Assembly (NCBI GenBank): GCA_008933995.1
Contig: WARS01000034.1
Coordinates: 5,176,207 to 5,240,206, forward strand
DNA from: Datnioides undecimradiatus
Lineage: Eukaryota; Chordata; Actinopteri; Lobotiformes; Datnioididae
Reading direction: 5' to 3'
Length of the DNA stretch: 64,000 nt
Shown: one piece after another, positions 51,901 through 63,369 of the stretch
Numbering within the stretch: the stretch's first letter is position 1
Layout of the letters: each line of letters starts with the position of its first letter
Program-made: the position numbers and the translations under genes
The notes under the pieces: model-generated
Told to the model about the DNA's origin: nothing
The model's database searches: none
Seen by the model: the letters and a program-made list of their open reading frames with translations, nothing else

Positions 51901-51902
<2 letters not shown>

Positions 51903-52354
51903 TCTTTCTCTGCCTCACCTTAAAACACTGCTGGAAGGTCGCACAAAAGAGGATCGGGGGCTCGAGTCAGTTGCAAGGAAATGAAGCAGTTTTTTCTTTA
52001 ATGACATTCACAGAGCACATAATGGGGAACAGTGAGAGGACAGTGGCTGGCGCTCTATTCTTCAGCTCGCATTCATGCATTTGCAGCATGGCTAATGCAT
52101 GATGGGATGTGACAGTTGTTGCTTTGTTTCAGCGGGTCAAACGGAGATGAATAAAGTCCGCCGCCGTGGAAACGAGGCATGCGTCATCCTCGTGGCTCTG
52201 TTGTTGACTCCTGATTTAACCAGCTGTCCTGTTTTCATTTAGCAGCTGCCGGGGGTGGGGAGACAACTTCCCATTAATTAGTGACGATCTCTGAAAGCTA
52301 AAGTTTGACGTTTCAGAATGCAAATATGCGCCATCTTGCCGGAGGTTAACATAT

Positions 52355-52720
52355 GAACGTTAGCTTAGCTTAGCATAAAGGTTGGGGACTGAGGGAAACA
52401 GCTGGCTTGGCTCTATGCAAAGCTGCTAATAAAGGTGCTCATGTGCGCTGTGCCCCTTCAGTTTCAGCTGCGGTAAACAGTCGCACACCAAACAGAAGAA
52501 AGTCCAGGAAGTCACTGCCCCTGGCCAAGACGTGGTCCCCGCACTGCCACCGTCTGAAACCTCGAGTTGTCATGTTACCTTACCCTTTTCACACTGACAA
52601 ATGAGATGTGACATTTAAAACGGCGAGCTGCAGACGTGCTCGCAGGTGGATTTCGTTGGACGGAGCCAGGCTACCGGTTTCCCCCTTTTTCCAGCTTTTA
52701 CGCTAAGCTAGGCTAAACGT
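52355..52720. mobile_element. MITE-like repeat with imperfect inverted ends
   Basis: The left end (52355-52414) carries TTAGCTTAGCTTAGCATAAAG, GGGAAACAGCTGG and TTGGCTCT. The right end (52658-52720), reverse-complemented, gives the same order: TTAGCCTAGCTTAGCGTAAAA, GGGAAACCGGTAG and CCTGGCTCC. The roughly 60-bp imperfect inverted ends enclose about 240 bp without a reading frame. Related to the remnant at 2880-3295. Confidence 0.55.
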
Positions 52721-54236
52721 ATCTAAATGTATTGTTACATTTCTGCGTATCTAATAGTATCAAGAGACCGATGTCCCATTATCAACTCTTAAATGATCAT
52801 TTGCATCCTCAGTTGCCATTCCACTCAGATTATTCCTACAATTTAGGCAGAGCTGTACCTGGGGCTCTGTAAATACAAGACTATGAATAGAGTTCATGAT
52901 TGCCTCCAACAAAACACCATCTCCAATATTAACTGTCTCTGCGTTCCCTGTAATTAATGCAAGATCAGGTACTTTTCTCTAAACTTTATTAGGAGATGAA
53001 GGTGCAAATTGTGTCTCCAAGCTCTGTTCCCGCTGCTAGAAATAAAAGCCTGGTGGAGAAACACTGAAGCATAAATCTGTGCAGAAAGTCAGACTAACTG
53101 ATATCAAATTTAAATGCGCTGGATCTAAAAATGAGCCTGAACCATGTGAAAGTTTCTTTTAATGTAGCTGCTAAGTAATAAACACCAAACCTACGCACCG
53201 TGTGACCTGGTAGCCGTGGCAGGAAGTCCTCGCTGTCACCTCCACGCGGCCACGGGCCCCCGCCCGAGGCTGCTGAAGGTGCAGACGTGGCTGTCGGGGG
53301 GCAGCTGGATCTTTTTCTCAGGTGTTAGTGAAAGTTCACTGCACCGGGCAGAGAGAGAGAGCGGGGACAGAGTGTTCGAGCACACATTTGAAATGCATCT
53401 GCAACTGAGTATTGGCTGGTCTGAGACCAGGGTCTGCACAATGAACCCGAAACTTAGAACTTTGCTCAGTTATTTAGATGTTTTTGGAATATCTTTATAT
53501 CACAGGACTGTCACTTGTAAGTAAAACAGTCAGAAAAGCCTAAATTTACAGTTTCAGCGTTAAAAAAAAAATAGAAAATAGTATTTTTCCATTCTGCTGC
53601 TCTGAGAGTCTGCAGCCCCGCAAAACAGCAAATGAACAGGTCCGCGGCTGTCAAGCGCTCTCAAGACCATTGACACATACAGAACGAACTGACACCAGTT
53701 CAGTTTGTCTGGGAGGTGCTGCTCAATATAAAGGTCAGCAGAGCGAAGCTATTTCTGCTGAGGAAAAAATGACATGAGGGGTGTTGGGAATACTGGGAAA
53801 ACTGCCTTGAGTGATCAGAAACCATTTCGATGTCACAGGCCAATGCACCGCCGCCTCCACACGCCAGGATGCATCACACGCAGATGCTGTATAGAAAGGG
53901 AGGAAGGAAAAGAAGATGGAAGGAAAGAATAAATGAAGATCCGAGAAGTCTGTCTGTTCCAGCTCAGCAATCAGGACTCTCAGCCTCTCGGTACTCCGGC
54001 TTTCCAAATTGACAATTTTCTCAAAGTGTTATCCACAAAGACGAGAGGCTGTTATATATAGGCCTGAAGAGATGGCTCTCCGGACAAATAAACAGGTATT
54101 TACGCACGCGCGCGCAGACACAGAGCGCACATCAGCGGAGAATCAAACAAGACTGAGGGAACCGAGGGGAGGATCGTGTTTTCAGACAGAAATGAAGGAA
54201 GACAGGGCCGATTTGTCCAGGGGAAAGACTCCACAG

Positions 54237-54238
<2 letters not shown>

Positions 54239-54267
<29 letters not shown>
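54239..54267 (+). repeat. GT microsatellite
   Basis: About 14 GT units in intergenic DNA. Confidence 0.93.
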
Positions 54268-54268
<1 letters not shown>

Positions 54269-54751
54269 CAAATGAACAAGAGCATCATTCTGCATCCACC
54301 AGATCATCTGAAATACGCAGGCTCCTCAAAACCTGCACGTCAGAGCAGAAGACACAGAAATGGCCTGATATCATCCACCAAACAACCTGAAGCTGGGGTG
54401 ATGAACACTGTGTGTGTGTGTGTGAGAGAGAGACTGAAGGATGACAGACAGACCTGAAGGTAACAGAGATGTTGTTGCTCCCTCTAGTGGTTCAACTGTT
54501 GCATAAAGTACCCACAGTGTAAAATGTCCAACACCAGTGTGTGCATACAGCGTGCTTGATTATAATGACGTCAGATCATATTGATATCTACATCTCTGCA
54601 TAAATTGAGCCGCAGATTGTATTTGTATAAAAATGAAACATGAGCAATATTCCAAGTGACACTGCAAAAGTGGAAAGCACGCTTCTATTTGCAAGCTACT
54701 TTTTATAAATCTTTCATTACAAGTGACTAAAACGACTTGTTATACATTTAA

Positions 54752-54754
<3 letters not shown>

Positions 54755-54806
<52 letters not shown>

Positions 54807-54902
54807 TATACACACACATATATATACACATATATATATATACACACACACATATACATACACATATACATACACATATACATACACACACACACAATAT
54901 AT
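54755..54902 (+). repeat. Compound TA/CA microsatellite
   Basis: A TA run (about 54755-54798) passes into mixed ATATAC and ACACAC units to about 54902. Reading frames through it are artefacts. Confidence 0.95.
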
Positions 54903-55092
54903 ACCAGTAATCCATACATATAAAAATCTTTTACTGCCAAATCTCCACACAGAAGCATAAACGCCACCAAAATATATGTGAATATACCATGCTCCACATG
55001 GTGCAAATGTAATTTTTCTTTTCCTAAATAATCTATAAAAATGATAGTTCTCATAATTTAAGTCATCAAGCATTAGAGTATAAATCTTAAAA

Positions 55093-56447
55093 TGCACTGT
55101 TCCACATTATTATGCACAATGGAGTTTCAAACAGTTTATTAAGGTTAAACAACTGAAAATGGTCATTAGTTAAACTGCAAGCATTTGCAGGTTATATTTG
55201 CTGAAATCAAAAGCTCTTTCAATCAAAAATATCTTAACAGGCCAAATTCCATTTTGACATAGGACCCTTATTGATAGGAGCTTCACAATTTTGCATCCAT
55301 GGAAGTTGTCAGTGTTTGATGGTTTCTTGCTGGAGTTTCTTTTGCAGGATGTCAGAATAGCCTCTAGAGATGCTGTTTGGATAGGAATTGTCTCCAATTC
55401 TCATAGATCTTTTTGCTTCACGACAAGCTCCAAAGGTTCTCACAGGGTTGAGATCAGGGGAGGATGGGGCCACACCACGAGGTTTTCTTGTTTATGCCCA
55501 TAGCAGTCAATGATGCATTGCGGGTATTCCTTTAAAAGATGGGATGGCAGTATTGTCATGCATAAAGATGATCTTGCTAATGGAAGGCCGTTAACGTTCT
55601 TTTTTTTGTACCACGGAAGAAAGTGGTCAGTCAGAAACTCCACATTTCACAGAGGTCATTGTTACACCTTCAGGGACCTTGAAGGGGCCGACCAGCTCTC
55701 TCCCCATGATTCCAGCCCAAAACATGACGCCACCACCTCCTTGCTGACGTCGCAGCCTTGTCGGGACATGGTGGCTGTTCACCAACCATCCACGACTCCA
55801 TCCCATCTGACCACATCCAGGGTTGCATGGCACTCATCAGTGAACAACACTGTTTGGAAATTAGTCTTCATGTACTTGTAGGCCCACTGCAGGCGTTTCT
55901 GCTTCTGAGCTTTGTTATGGGTGTATGAATGAGGTTTATGCATAACTGCAACCCTCTTTTGAGGATCCTACACCTGATGTTCTTGGCACTCCAGAGACAC
56001 CAGCAGCTTCTATCACCTGTTTGCTGCTTTGCAGTGGCATTTAGCAGTTGCCTTAACCCGACGACGGTCTGGCAGAAATTTTCCTCATTGTGCCTTTATC
56101 TGCTCTCGAACCCGCAGTGTTCTGAATCACAAATCTTACGGTACGATGATCACGGTGAAGTTGTTTTGAAATATCTAAAGTTGTCATACCTTCTCCCAGG
56201 TATTGAACTACGCCGCAGCAGAGAGAGATCCTTTCCCCCATATTAAGTTGGAAAATGGTGGTCTGTTTAATAATGTGGAAACATCCATTCTAAGTAGTTT
56301 TCCTTTATTTGGACTCACCTGCAAACTAATTGGCACAGGTGTCTGAGATTGATTTGAGTGATTGGAAGAGCCCTGACACACATTCCCATCCATCTGTTTA
56401 AACTGACAGACAAAAAAATGACCTTTATGACCTTTAAACACAATTTG
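55093..56447 (-). mobile_element. Decayed Tc1-like (Tc1/mariner superfamily) DNA transposon
   Basis: On the minus strand, fragments of a Tc1-like transposase appear in order but in different frames: a helix-turn-helix region (TTLDISKQLHRDHRTVRFVI, about 56185-56126), a GGVMFWAGIMGRELVGPF block (about 55733-55680), LTDHFLPWYKKKN, and a C-terminal SIRVLCQNGIW block near 55260. Frameshifts and stops separate them, so the element is dead. Ends carry CATTATTATGCA (55108-55119) and, inverted, ATGCAAATTGTGTTTAAAGG (56445-56426), a partial terminal inverted repeat; the outermost bases at the 56447 side have diverged. The last 130 bases overlap the tandem duplication starting at 56316. Confidence 0.85.
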
Positions 56448-58070
56448 CATAAATCATTTCTTTTTTAAATATTTTCCCATTCAGCAGATGTTCCACACCA
56501 AGTTCAGATTACCCATCGGTACCCACCTGGTGAGAACAGGTCTGTGGCTGTGGAGGAGTTCGGACCACAGGCGCCGATGATGTCATCTCAGCTCGGGTTT
56601 ATGTCAGAGGTCCAGCTTACAAAATTGGGTTCCAGGAGGCGGTCTTGTCATTGGACCCTCCTGAAGGCCGAGTTGCACTATGGGAAATGGAGACTGGGAG
56701 TTCCTGAGCTAATGCATCACAGTGTCGCAAACCACAGACCTGGCCTGCAGGCAGCGCAGTGTGTGTAGCGCCACGCAGTCAAACACACACCGGAACACAC
56801 GTCATTATAAAAAAACCCATTTTATTAAAGAAGAAGCGGGATGGTTGTTTTCCCTATATTCTATACATTATGTGCTATACAACAGAGGACAGACAGAGAC
56901 AGATGGTGCAGGAGAGCTGACCCAGGTTCAGTTCCGGGCTTTCGTTTCACTTTAATTTCACTTTTTTGTTGTTGTTTTGTTTTTCTTACACAAGGAATGC
57001 AGTTTACCGGTCACGTGACGGCGTGGAGCACCAATAGGACGCCTGGATACCTGGAACATCACTGCACGCGTGATGCTCCACGTACTTCTGCATCTTTTAC
57101 AGTCACGTGTGAGTCGGGAGAAGCCTGTAGGCCGCGGCCAGCAAAGAACCAACCATTCTGATCTGGGGTGCAGTTTGTGTTTGTCTAAGATGAAGCCTGT
57201 GAATCTCTCACACTACACCCATCGTGGTTGATGAACTGATTGTAGATCACCCATTGGAACGGCCACTTAATTTTATTTATTTATTTATTTTAAAAAACAG
57301 AGGAAATCCAGCAAATAGGAACGTCCTGCGACAGCGAGTGAGAGTTCGACGGCGATCCCCTCTGAGCTGCAGCGAAGGTTTACATCCCTGCTCAGGTTCG
57401 GGTCACAGCGAGGGCTGATTAAAGTGTGACCGAGTCATTTGGAATCCCAAACTCTTCTGATGAACGCTAAGAAGCCAAACCATTCTTACAACACTGAACC
57501 ACCTTTGACGTCAGCCTGGCATCACACAGACCTCAGTCACGACGCGGCTGACACCTGCCTCCTGTCTGAACGTATAGCCATTAAATCCTCTAAACACAGA
57601 CGTCAGACGATGGCATAATTGTTAAAGAGACTGAAACATCTTGACAGCTTTTATATATAGTCGCTATTGTTTGATGCAAAATGACGGAAGTGAGGTTGTT
57701 GTGGTTTGATTGACTGTTTTCAGACGCCTGCCTCATACAGACGAAAAGCGCGAGCTGTAAACTGAGCCGCCGAGACACGACTTAATTCCAACTGAACATA
57801 AATCTATATTCCTTACTTCAGTCGTCGTCAGTCGGCAACAAACGGGTTTCCGCCTGGTATGAGTAGGTGTGCGGACAGGATTGGATGGCTGACCGACACT
57901 GAAGAACCCTGATTTAAGTGATGAGCTGAGAGCTAGGGTCAACGACACGCAATATTAACCATAAATATTAATATTAAACGCGTCAAGATGTGGGCGCCAC
58001 AAGTCAGCGCCTCGTGGCTGATCGCCACTAAAAATGATCCGGCCGAGCATTTTTCAGCGCTTTTTCAGCG
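56316..58070. repeat. Tandem duplication of about 1.75 kb, copy 1
   Basis: Begins CACCTGCAAACTAATT inside the Tc1-like element and ends GCGCTTTTTCAGCG, immediately followed by copy 2 beginning with the same CACCTGCAAACTAATT. Includes the terminal 130 bp of the transposon, a TTTATT (minus-strand AATAAA) at 56821-56826, and a TTTATTTATTTATTT run near 57275. Apparent short frames (for example 56544-56768) are not recognised as genes. Confidence 0.92.
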
Positions 58071-59841
58071 CACCTGCAAACTAATTAAGTACAGGTGTCT
58101 GAGATTGATTTGAGTGATTGGAAGAGCCCCTGGACACACATTCCCATCCATCTGTTTAAACTGACAGACAAAAAATGACCTTATGACCTTTTAAACACAA
58201 TTTGCATAAATCATTTTCTTTTTTAAATATTCCCCATTCAGCAGATGTTCCACACCGTTCAGATTACTCCATCGCACCACCTGGTGAGCAGGAACAGGTC
58301 TGTGGCTGTGGAGGAGTTCGGACCACAGGCGCCGATGATGTCATCTCAGCTCGGGTTTATGTCAGAGGTCCAGCTTTACAAAAAATTGGGTTCCATAGAG
58401 GCAAGTCTTGTCATTGGACCTCCTGAAGCTGCCGAAGGTAATTATGGGAAATGTAGGATTTTGGAGTTCCTGAGCTAATGCATCACAGTGTCAAACCACA
58501 GACCTGGCCTGCAGGTGGCAGCGAGTGTGTGCAGCGCCACGCAGTCAAACACACACCGGAACACACGTCATTATAAAAAAACCCATTTTATTAAAGAAGA
58601 AGCGGGATGGTTGTTTTCTTTTCCCTATATTCTATACATTATGTGTGCTATACAACAGAGGACAGACAGAGACAGATGGTGCAGGAGAGCTGGGACCCAG
58701 GTTCAGTTCCGTATTGCTTTCACTTAATTCTCACTTTTTGTTGTTGCTTTGTTTTTCTTACACAAGGAATGAAGCCGCACGTCACGCGGACGGGCAAGTG
58801 AGCACCATTAGACGCTTGATACCTGGAACATCACTGCATCGCCAGTGATGCTCCAATGCATTTCTGCATCTTTACAGTCACGTAGAGTCGAGAAGCCCAG
58901 TAGGTCACAAGAAGCAAAGAACCAACTATTCTGATCTGCAGTTTCAGTGTTTACCATTTAGCCTGTGAATCTCTCACACTACACCCACGTGGTTACGGAA
59001 CTGATTGTAGATCTCGACGATTGGAACGATACTCGACTTTATTTATTTATTTATTTTAAAAAACAGAGGAACCAGCAAATAGGAACGCCCTGCTTATTAG
59101 CGAAAGTGAGAGTTCGACGGCGATCCCCTCTGAGCTGCAGCGAAGGTTTACATCCCTGCTCAGGTTCGGCTCACAGCGAGGGCTGATTGTAAAGTGTGTG
59201 ACCGAGTCATTTGGAATCCTGGAAACTCTTCTGATGAACGCATAGTTACGTAAACCATTTCAGCAACACTGAACCACTCGGACGCCGCCTGGCATCACAC
59301 AGACCTCAGTCACGACGCGGCTGACACCTGCCTCCTGTCTGAACGTATAGCCATTAAATCCTCTAAACACACAGACGTCAGACGATTTATATGACTCGTT
59401 AAAGAGACTGAAACATCTCGACAGCTTTATATAGTCGCCATTGTTTGATGCAAATGACGAGAAGTGAGGTTGCTGGGTTTGATTGGACTGTTTCAGACGC
59501 CGCCTGCCTCATACAGACGAAAAGCGAAAGGTAAACTGAGCCGCGAGACACACGCACTTACCCAAACTGAACATAACGACATTCCCATTTGTAGTCGGTC
59601 GCCAGTCGCAACAAAACGGGGTTTCCGCTCGTATGAGGTAGGGTGTGCGACAGATTGGATGGCTGACCTGACACTGAAGAACCCTGGATTTTAAGTGATG
59701 AGCTGAGAGCTAGGTCAGACCGACACGCTAATATTAACCATAAATAGTATTAAATATTAAATCGCCGGTGATGTATGCCACAAGCAATAGCGCTCGTGGC
59801 TGATCGCATTAAAAATGATCCGCCGAGCATTTTCAGCTGCT
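58071..59841. repeat. Tandem duplication of about 1.75 kb, copy 2
   Basis: Direct copy of 56316-58070 in the same order throughout, for example the GAGGAGTTCGGACCACAGGC, GAGAGTTCGACGGCGATCCC and GGCTGATCGC segments. The copies differ far more by insertions and deletions of one to a few bases than by clean substitutions. It ends near GAGCATTTTCAGCTG, after which the sequence is unique. Confidence 0.92.
58553..58592 (-). terminator. tubgcp3: Candidate tubgcp3 poly(A) site
   Basis: Minus strand: AATAAA (58592-58587), then ATGGG and a T-run, then a GT-rich downstream element (GACGTGTGTTCCGGTGTGTG) about 20-35 bases later. This is the usual order for a vertebrate cleavage and polyadenylation signal. 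An equivalent arrangement exists in copy 1 at 56826-56787. Confidence 0.45.
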
Positions 59842-60451
59842 GCTACGATACAAAATAGAAAACAAACAAAACCAAACGCTGCATCGACTGGTATCGGGCT
59901 TAACCTCATGGAAGATGGTGAGCCACAGGCGCCGCGCGTGAAAAGATGCCTATATACACATACGCTGCTTTAGCTTCTAAACTCTATGTACATACATTAT
60001 GGTGGACTATTTGGCAACCAGGCTGAGGAAAAAAGGGCTTTTTTCTTTAATAAGGCGGCTGCAAGGTGGCGCCCAGACTTGGGGAGTTTAGGAGATGTTT
60101 TTGTCCCCCCACCCCACCCCCAATTTGCCCTCGTGTTTCCAGAATTTCACCATTTTGAGCGGTCCGCTTCGCTGTTCGCTCCTCGCGGCCAGCGAGCTGT
60201 TTGATTTACCGGGCTTAGTTCGTCAAGCATCCCCGCCGTCCGACTTCACCCGAGCCGTCTGCTGTGATGTCATCACTTGGCGACACTGGAGCGCCCCGGA
60301 TTGCTCCTCCAAGGCATGACATCATCTCGACGTGAGGTGCGTTGAGTTCGCCGGCCGGCCCCCGTCTGCGTGTTGTCACGAGTGCCCGCGGTGATGTAGT
60401 ACCCCCCAACGCTGATCCGATGATCCGGGCTTCGTCGTGCCGCTGCCGTGG
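58587..60451 (-). other. tubgcp3: Probable tubgcp3 3' UTR
   Basis: From the TGA to a minus-strand AATAAA (TTTATT on plus at 58587-58592), about 1.87 kb. No splice structure or coding content is visible. Most of it (58587-59841) lies inside copy 2 of the tandem duplication. A longer form could run to the matching hexamer in copy 1 (56821-56826). Inference from signals only. Confidence 0.4.
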
Positions 60452-60518
60452 TCAGATGTTGGACAGTCGCCGCCGCGCGGGTGGCGCTGGCGATGCCCGC
60501 AGCCTGGGCTCTCTGGCT
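60452..60518 (-). CDS. tubgcp3: tubgcp3 exon L (last, with stop TGA)
   Basis: 67 nt after acceptor gcccacag. Completes the split Arg and encodes [17 protein letters not shown] and LSNI before TGA (60454-60452). AREPRLR matches the human tail, which then reads VSLG-RGRR; here a proline/alanine stretch intervenes. The preceding intron is only 79 bp, and the weak donor and short exon make this exon easy to miss. Confidence 0.88.
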
Positions 60519-61180
60519 CTGTGGGCGATGGTTAAAGGATGAAGAGAGATGTGAAACTACCCCCCCACCCCCCCACGCGACATGTGAAAAGGCGAACCTG
60601 TAGTGTTCATTGAAGTCCAGCCTGAAGCTGAGGAAACGCAGGCTCTCGTCTGAACTGGTCATCAGCAGCACCAGGAACTGCTGGACAATGCTCTGTAAGG
60701 AGGACAGTGAGGCGTGAGATGGCGCCAGTAACGTTTCGGGGCGCGGTGGCCGGCGGGTGTCTCCGGCTGTTACCTGGTAGAAGTGTGTGAGGATGCGGAG
60801 CTGGGAGCGCATCTTTGGTACGGTTTCCTGGAACTCCTGGATCCTCTTCTTCTCCTCCGCCTCCTGTTCGGCCGTCACCCCCCACTGGCCCTGAGCGATT
60901 AGACAGGACGGTACCACGCGTTTAACGTCACTCGTGTTCATCTTCACACCTGTTTCCTCTGCACCTCCTCCTCTTCCTACCTCCTCCTCTCTCTGCTTCT
61001 TCCTCTCGTCGTACTGCAGGCGGAGGGTGAGTTCCTCCAGCGCCGAGCGGTACAGTGAGTCCTGGGCGCTCTGGAACTCGATGATCTGGTCGAATATGGC
61101 CCTCAGCTGGTTCAAAAGAGACTGGAAAGGCAGGGAGGAGCAAGTGTGTGTGACAAACAGCGCGTCAAAATCACGTTCAC

Positions 61181-61218
<38 letters not shown>

Positions 61219-62041
61219 CCTGCTGTTATTATCCAGCAGACACCTGGAGATGATGGTGTCAAGGAAGACCTCGTGCGCGGCGATGATGTGGTCGAGGTCC
61301 TGAGCCTGCTGCACTTTGTTCCACAGCTCGTCCCAGGAGCACTCCAGCACCTACACCCACCCACACACACACACACGCCCACTTTCAGCTGCACGCCGAC
61401 AACGCCGCCCTTCTATTAAAAATCAGATATCACGCAGTCAGTGTGGTCCACCTCTGATACGACGGTGGCGCCTCCCCGACCAAAGTCAATACGCTTTTCT
61501 TATGATTCTTATAATTATTTTATCAGATACCCGAGCTGAAGTCTTTTACTCACCGACTTTACTCAACAGTAAAACCTGCAGTTAAATCAGCAGAACTGCT
61601 ATCTCATCCAAAACAAACCCATTAGTCTGGTGTCCCCCCCCCCCCGGCTCTGGACTTGAACCAGCGACCTCGTAAAACTGAGTTAACCTCGCCGCCGATC
61701 CTGTAAATCAGTCCCCCGCGCGGCGTCGCACTTAGCAGACGCCGCGCCGTAATTGCCGCCTTGCTCGCTGGTGTTTTGTTTTTTTTTTTTCTTTTAACAG
61801 CCTGCGCTAGCCACGGCGCGGCTAATGGCCTGACCTCGAAGGTGATGTAGTACTGCATTTGGTGGATGAAGTGGACCATCTCGGAGGCCAGGATGTGGCA
61901 CTGATGCAGCACGCCGGACAGCTCTGGAGGGCAGACAGCGGTTACAAGTTACAAAGTTACAAGTTACTCACTTTGAAGAAGCACAGCTACACAAACGGCG
62001 TTAAATCTAATAACATCTGTGTGTATTTGTGTCTGTATGAA

Positions 62042-62080
<39 letters not shown>

Positions 62081-62443
62081 TACCGGGCATGGTTTTGAGC
62101 AGCTTGGCGTTACACATCTGTCCCTTCCAGATGTCAGTCAGCGTGTACTCCATCCTCTTGGCCCGCCACAGGAAATTGAACACGCGCAGGTAGTGGCCCA
62201 TGCACTCCCTAGTAAACACCTAAAACACACACACACACACTTACTTATTTATATATGACAACAGCACTAACTGAGATATGGGGGCTATACTGAAAGTGTG
62301 TGTGTGATACCGTAGCGATGGGTCCATCAACGTGGTAGTCCAGGCTGAAGACATCCCAGCCTGTGTCGCCGGGAGACACCTGGAGCAGACAAGAGACGGA
62401 CATTAGAAGGTGCTGGGGGTGAGACCTGCATCTGGGACACACA

Positions 62444-62474
<31 letters not shown>

Positions 62475-63328
62475 CTCGAGCAGGCGCACGTCCAGCCTCT
62501 TCAGGATCTCCGCGTTGTCAAACTGGGCGTTTGTGGCTCTGACCGCTGTCTCCAAGATACCGGTCAGGTTGTGCTGGTACAAGGTGGTGGCAGGACGCGC
62601 CAGCTCCGGCCTGGGTCAGAACAGGAAGCGCACCGTGAAACGAAACTTGCTGCAGATCAGCGATTAAAGAGAAAGCGTGCGTGTGCGTGTGTGTGTGTGT
62701 TGCTGACTTGAGCAGGTCCATGAGGTGCCTGATGAAGTCTCCCTGGCCCAGCAGCAGGTATCTCCTCATGGCCTGCAGATGCTCCAGCAGCAGGTAGTTG
62801 CGGTTGAGCACGTCCAGCAGGTATTTGCTGGTGTCAAAGTAGGCGGCGTCGATCTTCTCCTGAAACGCCCCCTCCAGGTCGGACAGCAGCTCCGCAGCTG
62901 GGGGGACAGACTTCAGTGAAACATCCTCAGTGTGACTTTACAGTGACATCACGTGAACCATGAGAGCTAGTGCCCTTCAACAGATACAGTAAAAGCTGCA
63001 GATCAAACCGGTCCGATGAAGTCCCGCAGGCTGGATCAATAGAGTACGGCTAAGTATACCTCTCCCCTCCTCATCGTCAAAAGGAGAGTGGGCGGGGACG
63101 AGGCCGGTGAGCGGTAAGAGCATCGATCACTGCCAGTCCGCTAGCCTGCGTCAATGTAACAATATCAATGCGCCTGGGGACGGAGGCTTCTTATTGGCCG
63201 GTGATGTCATTAGCGCGCTTGATTGAGGGAAAACACGGCGATGAACGCGTACCTGCAGCAGACGTGTTAATGCTTCTAATCCCGCAAAACTCCTAGAATC
63301 CTGCTTACACCCAGACGCCAAGACAAAC

Positions 63329-63369
<41 letters not shown>

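Larger units (their letters stand above)
33554..55092. other. Intergenic DNA between the convergent genes, no gene recognised
   Basis: About 21.5 kb. The early part may still be fgf14 3' UTR. All reading frames are short, unspliceable by eye and match no family I know. Contents noted separately: a pyrimidine/purine pair (41799-42003), a poly(T) run (46033-46064), a SINE-like repeat (46740-46965), a repeat fragment (47030-47145), CA repeats, an inverted-end repeat (52355-52720) and a TA/CA repeat (54755-54902). The remaining stretches show nothing I can identify. Confidence 0.7.

Noticed and set aside
54717-55097. 126-codon minus-strand frame rich in Tyr, Ile and Val
   Set aside because: Produced by the TA/CA microsatellite.
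56544-58478. Matching short frames in the two copies of the tandem duplication
   Set aside because: The frame breaks differently in each copy through small indels, as expected for non-coding DNA.
61645-61690. tRNA gene on the minus strand
   Set aside because: Only the T-arm and B-box are convincing; no D-arm, A-box or pairing acceptor stem was found.
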